This document shows, in pieces, positions 49,597-60,237 of a stretch of 64,000 nucleotides of DNA. This DNA is from Lachnospiraceae bacterium (GTDB lineage: Bacteria > Bacillota > Clostridia > Lachnospirales > Lachnospiraceae), in the NCBI GenBank assembly GCA_017427685.1, contig JAFRSH010000004.1, positions 1-64,000 of the forward strand. Reading direction: 5' to 3'. Below the pieces are notes generated by a model that was not told where the DNA came from, searched no databases, and worked only from the letters and a program-made list of their open reading frames with translations. The first letter of the stretch is position 1. Every line of letters starts with the position of its first letter. Position numbers and translations under genes: made by a program.

Positions 49597-51099
49597 ATGA
49601 TTAAACTTACAGTACATGAGAATGAAAAGAAGGGAACGATCGCTCCCGAGATCTACGGACATTTTTCCGAGCACCTCGGAAGATGTATCTACGAGGGAAT
49701 TTATGTAGGTGAGAATTCACCCGTTCCGAATGTCAAAGGGATGAGAAAGGACGTTGTCGACGCCCTTAAGGATATGGCCATCCCGGTGCTTCGCTGGCCC
49801 GGCGGTTGCTTTGCCGACGAATACCACTGGAAGGACGGTATCGGCCCGAAGGACAAGAGAAAGCGCATGGTCAACACCAACTGGGGCGGAGTTGTCGAAG
49901 ACAACAGCTTCGGTACTCATGAGTATTTTGAACTCTGCGATCAGCTCGGCTGCAAGACCTACATCAACGGCAATGTGGGCTCCGGAACAGTGCAGGAGAT
50001 GTCCGAGTGGATCGAGTACATGACCTTCGAAGGAGAGTCACCTCTCGCCAACGAGCGACGCGCGAACGGACGCGACAAGGCATGGAAGGTTGACTGGTTC
50101 GGAGTAGGTAACGAGAACTGGGGCTGCGGCGGAAACATGCATCCCGAGTACTATGCCGACGTCTACAGACGCTATCAGTCCTTCGTCAAGATGTATGACA
50201 AGGAGAACCCCATCAAGCGTATCGCATGTGGCCCTTCCGACTTTGACTATGACTGGACGGAGAAGATATTAAACCGCCTCTTTACACGTTGCTATGATCA
50301 TCTTCACGGCAACCTTGACGGACTGTCGTTACATTACTACACACTTCCTCACAACTGGGATCACAAGGGAAGCGCGACCGATTTTACCGACGAAGAGTGG
50401 TACATCACACTCTTTAAGACTCTCAAGATGGACGAGATCATCACCAAGCACTCGAACATCATGGACAAGTATGATCCGAAGAAGATCCTGGCGCTTATAG
50501 TTGACGAGTGGGGTTGCTGGTACGACGTCGAGGAGGGGACCAATCCCGGATTCCTCTACCAGCAGAACACGATCCGCGACGCACTTGTTGCCGGTATCAA
50601 CCTCAACATCTTTAATAAGCATTGTGACAGAGTCCGCATGGCGAACATCGCCCAGACAGTTAACGTACTCCAGTCCGTGATCCTGACAGAAGGCCCGAAG
50701 ATGGTTCTGACACCTACTTACCACGTGTTCAGGATGTTCAAATACCATCAGAATGCGGAACTCCTGAACAGCTTCTTAACGGGAGTTGCGGAGACAGGAC
50801 TCGGTGAGAACATGGTGCCCGAGGTCACGGAATCGGTTTCGAAGAGCAAGGACGGGACTATAAACGTTACACTCAACAATCTTTCGCTTGAAGGCGAGAG
50901 GGAAGTGCTGATCGCGTTCGATGATCTCAAGGCTTCGTCGGTGGAGGCCGAGGTCGTTACGGGAGCCATGAACGCCCACAACACCTTTGACAAGCCCGAG
51001 GTTGTTACGACAGAGAAGCTTGACGGCGTGAAGATCACGGACGAAGGTATCGTGGTGAAGCTTCCCGCAAGGAGCGTAACGCTGCTCAGGGTAAGATAA
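49597..51099 (+). CDS. Alpha-L-arabinofuranosidase, glycoside hydrolase family 51
   Basis: A 500-residue GH51 enzyme that releases terminal arabinofuranose from arabinoxylan or arabinan oligosaccharides. No signal peptide, so it acts in the cytoplasm on imported oligosaccharides. The TIM barrel has VLRWPGGCFADEYHWKDGIG, the acid/base Glu173 in GVGNENWGCGG and the nucleophile Glu304 in LIVDEWGCWYD. The C-terminal beta-sandwich ends SVTLLRVR. It stands alone without sugar transporter genes nearby. Confidence 0.96.
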   Translation: MIKLTVHENEKKGTIAPEIYGHFSEHLGRCIYEGIYVGENSPVPNVKGMRKDVVDALKDMAIPVLRWPGGCFADEYHWKDGIGPKDKRKRMVNTNWGGVVEDNSFGTHEYFELCDQLGCKTYINGNVGSGTVQEMSEWIEYMTFEGESPLANERRANGRDKAWKVDWFGVGNENWGCGGNMHPEYYADVYRRYQSFVKMYDKENPIKRIACGPSDFDYDWTEKILNRLFTRCYDHLHGNLDGLSLHYYTLPHNWDHKGSATDFTDEEWYITLFKTLKMDEIITKHSNIMDKYDPKKILALIVDEWGCWYDVEEGTNPGFLYQQNTIRDALVAGINLNIFNKHCDRVRMANIAQTVNVLQSVILTEGPKMVLTPTYHVFRMFKYHQNAELLNSFLTGVAETGLGENMVPEVTESVSKSKDGTINVTLNNLSLEGEREVLIAFDDLKASSVEAEVVTGAMNAHNTFDKPEVVTTEKLDGVKITDEGIVVKLPARSVTLLRVR

Positions 51100-51145
51100 G
51101 AGAGAAACGCATGCCGGAAATTGGTGTGTGAGAGAAAGACGAGAG

Positions 51146-51412
51146 ATGTATGATACTGAAAAACAGGTGAGAAAGCCCTGCAGGCTTTGCCTCCTGAGGG
51201 ACATCGATCCGGCACAGTACGAGGCCAAGGTCAAGCGCCTTATAGACCTGCTGCCGGCCGGGGAGAAGGCGACGGCCGAAGTCTACGAGTCACGGCTCGC
51301 CACTTGTACGGAGTGCAGTTACCTGAAGGACGCCTTTTGCGGCGCATGCGGGTGCATGGTTGAACTCAGGGCCGCCAAGAAGGCGGACAAGTGCCCGTAT
51401 GGCAAGTGGTGA
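51146..51412 (+). CDS. Cys-rich small protein (DUF6171-like)
   Basis: An 88-residue protein with eight Cys in CRLCLL, CTEC, CGACGC and KCPYGKW, a zinc-ribbon-like pattern shared with the DUF6171 family of Clostridia. The function is unknown. The start is uncertain: GTG at 51128 is in frame; ATG at 51146 gives a family-like N-terminus (KPCRLCLLRDID) but both have weak ribosome-binding sites. Confidence 0.7.
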   Translation: MYDTEKQVRKPCRLCLLRDIDPAQYEAKVKRLIDLLPAGEKATAEVYESRLATCTECSYLKDAFCGACGCMVELRAAKKADKCPYGKW

Positions 51413-51501
51413 TAAATCCGTCGCATTACTCGCGAGAATAAAAAAGGGAGAGAAACAGAAAGCGGTTTGATAATCGCTTTAAAAGAGAGAAAGGCAAACA
51501 G

Positions 51502-53892
51502 ATGGACATAACAGCGATCATAGCCGAGGAGATCGGAGCAAAAAGAGGACAGGTTGAGGCAGCGATCAAGCTCATTGACGAGGGAAACACGATCCCTTTT
51601 ATCGCCAGATACAGAAAGGAAGCTACGGGGAGTCTTGATGACGAGAAGCTGAGAGCTCTCCACACGAAGCTCACGTACCTGCGTAATCTCGAAGCCAGAA
51701 AGCAGGAAGTTATCGAGCTTATCGATGAGCAGGGAAAGCTCACAGATGAGCTCCGGAAAGCGATACTGGCTGCCGAGAAGCTTGTTACGGTCGAGGATCA
51801 TTACAGACCCTACAAACAAAAGAAGAAGACGAGAGCCGAAGCCGCAAGGAAGCGCGGACTTGCACCTCTTGCAGAGTTTATCATGTTCCAGACCGCAACG
51901 GAGCCTGTTGAGAACGAGGCTCTTAAGTACGTCACCGGCAAGATCGAACCGGAGTCCGCGGACAAGGAAGCTGTCCTCAAAGCAGCCGAGAAGGAAGTGC
52001 TCGATGCTGCGGCTGCGATCGCAGGCGCGTCCGACATCATTGCCGAGGATATCTCGGATGATGCCCGCTTCCGTGAGCATATCAGACGTATCACCGAGGA
52101 AGAGGGTAAGATAAAGTCCGAGGCCAAGGATCCCGAAGCCGAGTCTGTTTACCAGAATTATTACGACTACGAAGAAGAGATCAGGAAGATTGCCGGACAC
52201 CGCGTGCTGGCCATTAACCGCGGCGAGACGGAGAAGATTCTCACTGTGTCCGTTAAGGCACCCGAGGAGAGCCTGATCGGTTACCTTGAAAAACAGATAA
52301 TAACAAAAGAAAACCAGTACACAACCCCGATCATCAAGGCAGCTGTCGCCGATTCTTATAAGCGTCTCATCAGCCCTTCGATCGAGCGTGAGATACGCAG
52401 TTTCCTCACCGAGAAGGCACAGGACGGCGCTATCGACGTGTTCGGAAAGAACTTGAAGCAGCTCCTCTTACAGCCTCCGATCGCCGGAGAGACGGTCCTC
52501 GGATGGGACCCTGCATTCCGTACGGGCTGCAAGCTCGCCGTGGTCGACCCCACGGGCAAGGTGCTCGACACAACTGTCATCTACCCGACCGCTCCGCACA
52601 ACAAGGTGGAAGAGTCGAAGAGAGTGCTCAGAACGCTTATATCAAAGTATAAGGTTTCTCTCATCTCGATAGGAAACGGAACGGCTTCGAGAGAGTCGGA
52701 GCAGGTTGTCTGCGAACTCCTGCGCGAGATCCCCGAGAAGGTTTCGTACGTGATCACCAACGAGGCGGGCGCGAGCGTGTACTCTGCAAGCAAGCTCGGA
52801 ACGGAGGAGTTCCCGACTTTTGACGTAGGACAGAGAAGTGCCGCATCGATCGCGAGGAGAGTACAGGATCCGCTCTCGGAGCTCGTTAAGATCGAGCCGA
52901 AGGCTATCGGAGTCGGTCAGTACCAGCATGACATGGATCAGAAGAAGCTCTCGGAGACACTGACGGGCGTTGTCGAAGACGCTGTTAACTCAGTCGGAGT
53001 TGATCTGAACACGGCATCGTTCTCGCTGCTGTCGTACATCTCAGGCATAAACGTTACGATCGCCAAGAACATCGTTGCATACAGAGAAAAGAACGGAAGG
53101 TTCCGCTCGAGAGCGGAGCTCTTGAAGGTCGCCAAGCTCGGACCCAAAGCTTTCGAGCAGTGTGCGGGTTTCTGCAGGATCACGGGAGGCGAAGAGCCTC
53201 TTGACGCGACGGCAGTACACCCGGAGTCATATCCTCAGGCGAGAGCGCTCCTTAAGAAGATCGGCTGTGAGATCAAGGACGAGGAAGCGATCAGAGCGTT
53301 CAGAAAGACAGTCACAGACCTTGCCGCACTTGCCGGTGAGCTTGACTGCGGTGAGATAACACTCAAGGACATCATGTCCGAGATCGAGAAGCCGGCGCGC
53401 GATCCCCGTGAGGAGCTCCCGAAGCCTGTGCTTAGGAGCGACGTCCTCGAGATGAAGGACTTGAAGCCCGGTATGAGACTCAAGGGCACGGTTAGAAATG
53501 TTATTGATTTCGGAGCATTTGTCGATATCGGTGTGCATGAGGACGGACTTGTACATATCTCACGCATGTCCGACCGCTTCATCAAGCACCCGCTCGAGGT
53601 CGTTTCGGTCGGTGATGTGGTCGAGGTGACCGTCCTTGAGGTTGATCTCAAAAAGAACAGGATAAGCCTGACCATGATAGACGACGCTGACAAGAAGCAG
53701 GGTGGTAACGGCGCAGCGAAGGAGGTCGGCTCCGGCAGGAATCAGGGCGGCACAGCAACCGCAGGCAGAAGCCAAAACGCCGGTTCCGGCAGGAATTCCG
53801 GCAGAGACAGAAGCGACGGCCGCGACCGCACCGGCGAAAGACGCTACGCACCCGGATCTATAGGGGATCTGTTGTCGAAGATCAAGCTTTGA
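51502..53892 (+). CDS. tex: Tex family RNA-binding transcription accessory protein
   Basis: A 796-residue Tex protein (relative of eukaryotic Spt6). Domains in order: N-terminal helix-turn-helix (GNTIPFIARYRKEATGSLD), a YqgF-like nuclease fold (GWDPAFRTGCKLAVVD), helix-hairpin-helix motifs (NTASFSLLSYISGINVTIAKN-region and RAELLKVAKLGPKAFEQCAG), and an S1 RNA-binding domain (about 655-725: GMRLKGTVRNVIDFGAFVDIG). An RGG-like Gly/Arg/Ser-rich tail of about 60 residues follows. It lies directly before the trp leader. Confidence 0.95.
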   Translation: MDITAIIAEEIGAKRGQVEAAIKLIDEGNTIPFIARYRKEATGSLDDEKLRALHTKLTYLRNLEARKQEVIELIDEQGKLTDELRKAILAAEKLVTVEDHYRPYKQKKKTRAEAARKRGLAPLAEFIMFQTATEPVENEALKYVTGKIEPESADKEAVLKAAEKEVLDAAAAIAGASDIIAEDISDDARFREHIRRITEEEGKIKSEAKDPEAESVYQNYYDYEEEIRKIAGHRVLAINRGETEKILTVSVKAPEESLIGYLEKQIITKENQYTTPIIKAAVADSYKRLISPSIEREIRSFLTEKAQDGAIDVFGKNLKQLLLQPPIAGETVLGWDPAFRTGCKLAVVDPTGKVLDTTVIYPTAPHNKVEESKRVLRTLISKYKVSLISIGNGTASRESEQVVCELLREIPEKVSYVITNEAGASVYSASKLGTEEFPTFDVGQRSAASIARRVQDPLSELVKIEPKAIGVGQYQHDMDQKKLSETLTGVVEDAVNSVGVDLNTASFSLLSYISGINVTIAKNIVAYREKNGRFRSRAELLKVAKLGPKAFEQCAGFCRITGGEEPLDATAVHPESYPQARALLKKIGCEIKDEEAIRAFRKTVTDLAALAGELDCGEITLKDIMSEIEKPARDPREELPKPVLRSDVLEMKDLKPGMRLKGTVRNVIDFGAFVDIGVHEDGLVHISRMSDRFIKHPLEVVSVGDVVEVTVLEVDLKKNRISLTMIDDADKKQGGNGAAKEVGSGRNQGGTATAGRSQNAGSGRNSGRDRSDGRDRTGERRYAPGSIGDLLSKIKL

Positions 53893-53927
53893 CGGCAGCT
53901 TACATCCTCGGGAAGCTAAATTTCCTG

Positions 53928-53956
53928 TTGACATTGAAGTTTTAAAGTGATAAAGT
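53928..53956 (+). promoter_or_regulatory. Promoter of the trp operon
   Basis: A perfect TTGACA (53928-53933), 17 bases, TAAAGT (53951-53956). Transcription would start near 53963, at the 5' edge of the T-box leader. Confidence 0.8.
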
Positions 53957-53962
53957 ACAGAT

Positions 53963-54246
53963 AATTTAACAAAGAAACCGTTGACGCGGAGATAACGGCA
54001 TTGATGCCTTTACAGAGAGCCTGCACTGCTGAGAATCAGGCAAGAAACACATTGTCAAATGGACCGCTGAGGGCGCAGTCAAAGGAAAGATCTTCCGAGT
54101 ATTCTGCGACGTTTGGACAGACGTTACTTGTCGGGGATATGTTAGTATCCTGCTGAGCGCACGACTTTCGTGAATCAAGGTGGTACCGCGGATTATATTG
54201 ATCATTCGTCCTTGACAGAATTATTCTGTCGGGGATTTTTCTTTTT
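53963..54246 (+). promoter_or_regulatory. Tryptophan T-box leader
   Basis: The leader has the hallmarks of a T-box riboswitch: stem I with the AGAGAGCC start (about 54014), a specifier region CAAATGGACCGCTGAG in which the codon TGG (54060-54062) reads tryptophan, and the conserved T-box AAGGTGGTACCGCG (54177-54190) that pairs with the uncharged tRNA end. A 12-pair terminator with loop TTA and T-run ends it (54209-54246). Uncharged tRNA-Trp should stabilise the antiterminator and turn on trpE and the genes behind. The 53893-54333 gap is filled by this leader and a second hairpin. Confidence 0.95.
54209..54246 (+). terminator. T-box-controlled terminator
   Basis: TCCTTGACAGAA (54209-54220) pairs with TTCTGTCGGGGA (54224-54235, G-U pairs included), followed by TTTTTCTTTTTC. 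It is exclusive with the antiterminator that uses the T-box sequence. Confidence 0.9.
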
Positions 54247-54284
54247 CGGCAGAGATTATTATATCCTAGTTCTTCGTTGAAGTG

Positions 54285-54328
54285 TTGGGCAAGGAAACGC
54301 AGTTGATAGATCAACTGCAAAGAGGAGG
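54285..54328 (+). promoter_or_regulatory. trp hairpin element, copy before trpE
   Basis: TTGGGCAAGGAAACGC (54285-54300) leads into an 8-pair stem GCAGTTGA/TCAACTGC with loop TAGA, then AAAGAGGAGG, which is the trpE ribosome-binding site. The same flanks with a different but equally paired stem occur before trpA. The position suggests control of translation initiation. Confidence 0.75.
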
Positions 54329-54333
54329 CTTTT

Positions 54334-55812
54334 ATGAAGTTTTATCCGGAACTCGGTGAAGTTGAGAATTTCGCAGCAAGCGGTAAGTATGACGTGATGC
54401 CCGTCAGCTGTGAGATCATGTCGGATTTTATCACCCCGATCGAAGCGATCAGGGTTTTAAAGAATGTGTCGAACCACGTGTTCATGCTCGAGTCGGCACA
54501 GGCTGATGAGATGTGGGGACGTTATACATTCCTCGGATTCGATCCGAAGATGGAGATCACCTGCATCGGCGGAGAGATGAACGGTGTCCTCGATGCCGGA
54601 AGGATGAAGTACGTGACAGGCAACCCTGCAGGCTACTTAAGGGAAGTGCTCGGCAAGTACAGAAGTCCAAGACTCCCTGAGCTGCCTCCTTTTACGGGCG
54701 GACTTGTGGGATACTTCTCCTACGACTACCTCGGCTACAGCGAGCCCGAGGCAAAGACACAGGCTAAGGATACGGAAGGCTTCAGGGATGTCGATCTTAT
54801 GCTTTTTGAGAAGGTTATCGCTTTTGATAACATAAAGCAGAAGATCGTGCTGATCGCCAACATCCATCTTGATGAGCCGGATGTCAATTACAACAAAGCG
54901 GTATGGGAGCTCAAAGAGCTCGCCGGACTCTTAAGGAACGGCGAGAAGAAGCAGGAACCCGCCGGAAAGCTTCAGGGCGAAGTAACCGCGATGTTCAGCA
55001 AAGAAGAGTACTGCGATATGGTCGAAAAGGCCAAGAATTATATACGCGAAGGCGATATTTTCCAGGTTGTTCTTTCAAATCGCCTGTCCGCACCTTTTGA
55101 AGGAAGTTTACTTAATACCTATAGAGTCCTGCGTACCATAAACCCTTCTCCTTACATGTTTTACTTTTCGGGAACGGATGTGGAGATTGCCGGTGCATCA
55201 CCGGAAACCCTCGTTAAGCTCGAGGACGGAGTGCTCCACACCTTCCCGCTCGCAGGAACAAAACCCAGAGGCAAGAACCCCGAAGAGGATGCGCAGCTTG
55301 AGAAAGAGCTTCTTGCCGATGAGAAAGAGCTCGCCGAGCACAACATGCTCGTTGACCTCGGAAGAAACGATCTCGGAAGAGTGAGCAAGTTCGGTACCGT
55401 TCAGGTTGAAAAGCTTCGCGAAGTACTCAGGTTCTCACACGTAATGCACATCGGCTCGACCGTAAGGGGCGAGATCAGAGAAGACAAGGATGCGCTTGAT
55501 GCAATAGAAGCGGTACTTCCCGCAGGAACGCTTTCGGGAGCTCCCAAGATCAGAGCATGTCAGATCATCGGTGAGCTTGAGAACAACAAGCGCGGTATCT
55601 ACGGCGGAGCGATCGGATATATCGATTTCACAGGAAACATGGACACATGTATCGCGATCAGGATCGCCTACAAGAAGAACGGCAAGGTTTTTGTCAGAAG
55701 CGGAGCCGGGATCGTTGCCGATTCCGATCCCGAGAAGGAATATCAGGAGTGCTTGAACAAAGCAAGAGCTTCACTTAAGGCACTTGAGATAGCCAACGAT
55801 ATCGATGATTGA
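54334..55812 (+). CDS. trpE: Anthranilate synthase component I
   Basis: TrpE converts chorismate to anthranilate with ammonia from TrpG. The 492 residues show the N-terminal tryptophan feedback site [17 protein letters not shown], and the catalytic core [66 protein letters not shown] and [19 protein letters not shown]. Control is double: tRNA-Trp T-box at transcription and probably Trp binding at the enzyme. A structured element overlaps its ribosome-binding site. Confidence 0.97.
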   Translation: MKFYPELGEVENFAASGKYDVMPVSCEIMSDFITPIEAIRVLKNVSNHVFMLESAQADEMWGRYTFLGFDPKMEITCIGGEMNGVLDAGRMKYVTGNPAGYLREVLGKYRSPRLPELPPFTGGLVGYFSYDYLGYSEPEAKTQAKDTEGFRDVDLMLFEKVIAFDNIKQKIVLIANIHLDEPDVNYNKAVWELKELAGLLRNGEKKQEPAGKLQGEVTAMFSKEEYCDMVEKAKNYIREGDIFQVVLSNRLSAPFEGSLLNTYRVLRTINPSPYMFYFSGTDVEIAGASPETLVKLEDGVLHTFPLAGTKPRGKNPEEDAQLEKELLADEKELAEHNMLVDLGRNDLGRVSKFGTVQVEKLREVLRFSHVMHIGSTVRGEIREDKDALDAIEAVLPAGTLSGAPKIRACQIIGELENNKRGIYGGAIGYIDFTGNMDTCIAIRIAYKKNGKVFVRSGAGIVADSDPEKEYQECLNKARASLKALEIANDIDD

Positions 55813-55832
55813 CGTTGAGAGGGGGAAAACAA

Positions 55833-56402
55833 ATGATTCTGCTTATAGACAATTACGACAGCTTCTCGTACAATCTCTATCAGTTGGTCGGTGAGATAGA
55901 TCCGGACATCCGTGTTATCAGAAACGACGAGATGACAGTCGAAGAGATCGAGAAGCTTGCGCCCGACAGGATAATCCTTTCTCCGGGTCCCGGCCGGCCC
56001 GAGGATGCGGGCGTTACTATAGAAGTAGCGAGGACGCTTTCGCGCAAGATCCCGACACTCGGGGTTTGCCTCGGCCATCAGGCCATATGCGCTGCATACG
56101 GAGCGACCGTCACATATGCCAAAAGGCTCATGCACGGGAAGCAGTCGGTAGTGAGATTCGCAAACGGATGCAAGCTCTTCGCGGATTGCCCCGCCGAAGC
56201 GCCCGTTGCAAGGTACCATTCTCTCGCGGCCGATCCGGACACGATCCCGGAAGAACTTCTCGTTACCGCACTCACCACGGAGGGCGAGGTAATGGGAGTC
56301 AAGCACAGAGACTATCCCATCTACGGTGTACAGTTCCATCCGGAATCGATCCTTACGCCGGACGGAAAGAAAATGCTCGAGAACTTTATTAAGGCGATCT
56401 GA
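55833..56402 (+). CDS. trpG: Anthranilate synthase glutamine amidotransferase
   Basis: A 189-residue class I glutaminase that feeds ammonia to TrpE. LLIDNYDSFSYNL, the oxyanion region ILSPGPGRPED, nucleophile Cys in GVCLGHQAI, and His/Glu in GVQFHPESIL are all present. The ATG at 55833, behind GAGAGGGGG, is used; a TTG at 55809 overlapping trpE would add eight unrelated residues. It is not fused to TrpD. A small AAGCAT/ATGCTT hairpin with T's lies between it and trpD (about 56415-56432). Confidence 0.96.
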   Translation: MILLIDNYDSFSYNLYQLVGEIDPDIRVIRNDEMTVEEIEKLAPDRIILSPGPGRPEDAGVTIEVARTLSRKIPTLGVCLGHQAICAAYGATVTYAKRLMHGKQSVVRFANGCKLFADCPAEAPVARYHSLAADPDTIPEELLVTALTTEGEVMGVKHRDYPIYGVQFHPESILTPDGKKMLENFIKAI

Positions 56403-56476
56403 TCGAGGGGCATATAAGCATTAAATGCTTTTTGAATAAAGAGTTTTGATATATATGACATGAAAGGAGCAACACC

Positions 56477-57493
56477 ATGATCAAAGAAGCAATCGTAAAA
56501 ATCGTTAACAAAGAGGACCTTACCTATCAGGAAGCTTATGATGTAATGAACGAGATCATGAGCGGAGAAACATCGCCCACTCAGAATGCGGCATTCCTTT
56601 CGGCTCTTTCGACAAAGAGCGCCAAGGCCGAGACGACGGACGAAATCGCAGGGTGTGCGGCAGCCATGAGAGATCACGCCACAAAGGTTGAGACCGGCAT
56701 GGATATTTTTGAGATCGTAGGAACCGGCGGAGACAACGCTCAGAGCTTCAATATCTCGACTACATCCGCGATCGTTGCCGCAGCAGGCGGAGTTAAGGTT
56801 GCTAAGCACGGTAACCGCGCGGCATCCAGTAAGTGCGGTACGGCTGACTGTCTTGAAGCACTTGGTGTGAACATCGACCAGAGCCCCGAGAAGTGTATCG
56901 AGCTTCTTAACGAAGTAGGCATGTGCTTCTTCTTTGCTCAGAAGTATCACACATCCATGAAGTATGTCGGCGCGATCAGAAAAGAGCTCGGTTTCAGGAC
57001 CGTGTTCAACATCCTCGGACCCCTCACCAACCCCGGAAGCCCTTCAATGCAGCTCCTCGGTGTTTATGATGATTATCTTGTAAATCCCCTTGCACAGGTT
57101 CTTATGAGCCTCGGTGTAAAGCGCGGAATGGTTGTATACGGAACAGACAAGCTTGACGAGATCTCGCTTTCGTCTCCGACGCACATCTGTGAGATCAAGG
57201 ACGGATGGCTCAAGCCTTACACAATAAAGCCCGAGGACTTCGGCTTCAATCGTTGCCACAAGGAAGACCTTAAGGGCGGTACTCCCGCTGAGAACGCAGC
57301 GATCACACTCACGATCCTCAAGGGTGTTGACGGACACAGAAGACATGCAGTCCTTCTCAACGCCGGAGCATCCCTCTACATCGCAGGTAAGGCAGAGACC
57401 TTCAAGGACGGTGTTAAGCTTGCCGCAGAACTCATCGATTCGGGCAAGGCAATGGAGACACTCAACAAGCTGATCGAGGTAAGCAACAGATGA
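56477..57493 (+). CDS. trpD: Anthranilate phosphoribosyltransferase
   Basis: TrpD joins anthranilate to phosphoribosyl pyrophosphate. The 338 residues show the PRPP-binding [41 protein letters not shown] and [26 protein letters not shown] precedes the ATG. Its end overlaps trpC by four bases (ATGA), so the two are translationally coupled. Confidence 0.97.
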   Translation: MIKEAIVKIVNKEDLTYQEAYDVMNEIMSGETSPTQNAAFLSALSTKSAKAETTDEIAGCAAAMRDHATKVETGMDIFEIVGTGGDNAQSFNISTTSAIVAAAGGVKVAKHGNRAASSKCGTADCLEALGVNIDQSPEKCIELLNEVGMCFFFAQKYHTSMKYVGAIRKELGFRTVFNILGPLTNPGSPSMQLLGVYDDYLVNPLAQVLMSLGVKRGMVVYGTDKLDEISLSSPTHICEIKDGWLKPYTIKPEDFGFNRCHKEDLKGGTPAENAAITLTILKGVDGHRRHAVLLNAGASLYIAGKAETFKDGVKLAAELIDSGKAMETLNKLIEVSNR

Positions 57494-58272
57494 CGATACT
57501 TGACACAATCGCCGAAAACGCCCGTGCGCGTGTGAGATTTGCCAAGGAAGCGATCCCTACCCAGATGATCAGGGAGCAGGCACTTGCGCTTCCGAAGGGA
57601 GACTTCGCATTTGAAAAGGCACTCGCGAAGGACGGCCTTTCATTCATATGTGAATGCAAGAAGGCTTCCCCTTCGAAGGGTCTCATCGCCAAGGATTATC
57701 CCTACACGGAGATAGCGAAGAGCTACGATGCAGCCGGAGCGGACTGTATCTCGGTTCTTACGGAGCCGAAGTGGTTCATGGGCAGCGGTGAGCATCTCCG
57801 TGAGATCACTAAGCTTGTGAAGGTACCGTGCATCCGCAAGGATTTCACCGTGGACGAGTACATGATCTACGAGGCCAAGGTCCTCGGAGCATCGGCTGTT
57901 TTGCTCATCTGCTCGATCCTTCCGCCTGACGTGGTCGAGAAGTACATCAAGATCTGCGACGAACTCGGTATTTCGGCGCTCGTCGAGACACATGACGAAG
58001 CGGAAGTGAAGGACGCAGTGAGTGTCGGAGCGAGGATAATCGGAGTCAACAACCGCAACCTCAAGGACTTCTCCGTGGACACCGGCAACAGCCGCAGGCT
58101 CCGCGAACTTGTTCCCGCAGGCACGATCTTCGTTTCGGAGAGCGGTGTGAAGACCGCAGAAGATGTCAAGGGACTTCGCGATATGGGCGCTGACGCGGTA
58201 CTTGTAGGCGAGACTCTTATGAGAGCAGAAGATAAGAAAGCGAAACTGGCGGAACTTAAAAGTCTTCTGTGA
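57490..58272 (+). CDS. trpC: Indole-3-glycerol phosphate synthase
   Basis: TrpC closes the indole ring. The 260-residue TIM barrel has the catalytic-lysine segment [15 protein letters not shown], the second Lys in [15 protein letters not shown], Glu in [11 protein letters not shown], then [21 protein letters not shown] and [10 protein letters not shown]. It is separate from TrpF, as usual in Firmicutes. The 80 bases before trpF show no feature. Confidence 0.97.
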   Translation: MTILDTIAENARARVRFAKEAIPTQMIREQALALPKGDFAFEKALAKDGLSFICECKKASPSKGLIAKDYPYTEIAKSYDAAGADCISVLTEPKWFMGSGEHLREITKLVKVPCIRKDFTVDEYMIYEAKVLGASAVLLICSILPPDVVEKYIKICDELGISALVETHDEAEVKDAVSVGARIIGVNNRNLKDFSVDTGNSRRLRELVPAGTIFVSESGVKTAEDVKGLRDMGADAVLVGETLMRAEDKKAKLAELKSLL

Positions 58273-58352
58273 GAGCATATTTCGAAGCAGCACATGATAG
58301 GTGGATGTGATACGCGCTGGTAAAACATGCGAAACAGATAACAGGACAGTAT

Positions 58353-58982
58353 ATGACAAAAGTTAAATTCTGCGGGCTCAGAAGGCCGGAAGATATTGAG
58401 GCTGTGAATGAACTCGGTGTCGATTACGCGGGCTTCGTGTTCGCGAAGAAGAGTAAGCGCTTCGTCGACCCCGAGACGGCCCGGAAGTTAAAGAACATGC
58501 TGGATCCCGGGATCACGGCAGTCGGTGTCTTCGTCGATGAGAGCCCCGAAGTTGTTGCCGGGCTTGTAAATGAAGGGATCATAGACGTTCCTCAGCTTCA
58601 CGGCAGTGAGGATGACGCCTATATAGCACGGCTCAGGGAACTGCTCAACCCGGAAGCCTGTGGTACAGGCGGTATGCGAGGTCAAATAATAAAGGCCTTC
58701 AAGATCGCATCCGAAGAGGATGTGCGAAGAGCTGCAAAAAGCACTGCCGACATGATCCTTCTTGATTCGGGAGCCGGTAGCGGTAAGGAGTTCGACTGGA
58801 CGCTCATAGGAAGCGTGGGACGCCCCTTCTTCCTCGCAGGCGGACTTGATGCGGACAACGCACGGAAGGCGATCGAAGAGCTTGAACCATATGCGCTGGA
58901 TGTAAGCTCCGGTATCGAAACGGACGGATTCAAGGATAAAGAGAAGATGACTTTGTTTATGAAGAATATAAATAGAAAGTGA
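58353..58982 (+). CDS. trpF: Phosphoribosylanthranilate isomerase
   Basis: TrpF performs the Amadori rearrangement before TrpC. In 209 residues: [18 protein letters not shown] with the catalytic Cys, [16 protein letters not shown], the catalytic Asp in [16 protein letters not shown] and [14 protein letters not shown], ending [23 protein letters not shown] start without strong ribosome-binding site; trpB follows after seven bases. Confidence 0.96.
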   Translation: MTKVKFCGLRRPEDIEAVNELGVDYAGFVFAKKSKRFVDPETARKLKNMLDPGITAVGVFVDESPEVVAGLVNEGIIDVPQLHGSEDDAYIARLRELLNPEACGTGGMRGQIIKAFKIASEEDVRRAAKSTADMILLDSGAGSGKEFDWTLIGSVGRPFFLAGGLDADNARKAIEELEPYALDVSSGIETDGFKDKEKMTLFMKNINRK

Positions 58983-58989
58983 GAACACC

Positions 58990-60180
58990 ATGACAAACCC
59001 TAAAGGAAGATTCGGGATACACGGCGGACAGTACATCCCCGAGACACTTATGAACGCCGTCATTGAGCTTGAAGAGGCGTATGAGAAGTACAAGAACGAT
59101 CCGGAATTCAACAAGGAGCTCACAGCTCTTCTTAATGATTACGCAGGACGTCCTTCGAGGCTCTACTATGCCGAGAAGATGACCCGTGACCTCGGCGGAG
59201 CCAAGATCTACTTAAAGCGTGAGGACCTTAACCATACAGGTGCGCACAAGATCAACAACGTGCTCGGACAGGCGCTCCTTGCGAAGAAGATGGGCAAGAC
59301 CCGTCTGATCGCCGAGACCGGTGCCGGACAGCACGGAGTTGCTACCGCTACGGCAGCAGCACTTATGGGCATGGAGTGCGTCGTCTTCATGGGCGAGGAG
59401 GACACCATCCGTCAGGCTCTCAATGTTTACCGCATGAAGCTTCTCGGAGCAACTGTTGTGCCTGTTAAGACAGGTACCGCAACTCTTAAGGATGCCGTTT
59501 CGGAGGCGATGAGAGAGTGGACTTCGAGGATCGACGACACGCATTACTGCCTCGGTTCTGTTATGGGACCTCATCCCTTCCCCACGATCGTTCGTGATTT
59601 CCAGGCTGTTATCAGTCATGAGATCAAGATGCAGATGCTTGAGAAGGAGGGCAGACTTCCCGATGCAGTCATCGCATGTGTAGGCGGCGGATCGAACGCG
59701 ATCGGAAGCTTCTATCATTTCATTGAAGACAAGAATGTCAGACTCATTGGATGCGAGGCAGCCGGAAGAGGAATCGATACATTTGAAACCGCGGCAACGA
59801 TAGCCACAGGAAAGCTCGGGATCTTCCACGGCATGAAGTCTTACTTCTGCCAGGACAGCGACGGTCAGATCGCTCCCGTTTATTCGATCTCCGCAGGACT
59901 TGATTATCCTGGTGTCGGACCCGAGCATGCGAACCTGCATGATACCGGAAGAGCAGAGTACGTGCCCGTTACCGATGAAGAGGCGGTAGAGGCTTTTGAG
60001 TATCTTGCTAAGACAGAAGGTATTATCGCTGCGATCGAGTCATCACACGCGGTAGCTCATGCGATCAAGCTCGCACCCACACTTTCACCTGAGAAGATCA
60101 TCGTTATCACCATCTCGGGAAGAGGAGACAAGGACTGCGCAGCTATCGCACGCTACAGAGGGGAAAACATCTCTGAGTGA
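58990..60180 (+). CDS. trpB: Tryptophan synthase beta chain
   Basis: TrpB condenses indole with serine using PLP. The 396-residue protein has [13 protein letters not shown], the PLP-lysine motif [28 protein letters not shown] with the catalytic Glu, and the phosphate-binding [12 protein letters not shown]. It belongs to the standard TrpB1 class that partners with TrpA. It ends with TGA, 57 bases before trpA; that gap holds the second trp hairpin. Confidence 0.98.
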   Translation: MTNPKGRFGIHGGQYIPETLMNAVIELEEAYEKYKNDPEFNKELTALLNDYAGRPSRLYYAEKMTRDLGGAKIYLKREDLNHTGAHKINNVLGQALLAKKMGKTRLIAETGAGQHGVATATAAALMGMECVVFMGEEDTIRQALNVYRMKLLGATVVPVKTGTATLKDAVSEAMREWTSRIDDTHYCLGSVMGPHPFPTIVRDFQAVISHEIKMQMLEKEGRLPDAVIACVGGGSNAIGSFYHFIEDKNVRLIGCEAAGRGIDTFETAATIATGKLGIFHGMKSYFCQDSDGQIAPVYSISAGLDYPGVGPEHANLHDTGRAEYVPVTDEEAVEAFEYLAKTEGIIAAIESSHAVAHAIKLAPTLSPEKIIVITISGRGDKDCAAIARYRGENISE

Positions 60181-60184
60181 AGAT

Positions 60185-60230
60185 TTGGGCAAGGAAACGC
60201 ATGCCGCATAACGGCATGCAAAGAGGGGAG
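60185..60230 (+). promoter_or_regulatory. trp hairpin element, copy before trpA
   Basis: TTGGGCAAGGAAACGC (60185-60200), identical to the copy before trpE, leads into an 8-pair stem GCATGCCG/CGGCATGC with loop CATAA, then AAAGAGGGG, the trpA ribosome-binding site. Stem bases differ from the first copy but pairing is kept, while flanks are conserved. Confidence 0.75.
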
Positions 60231-60237
60231 AACATCC

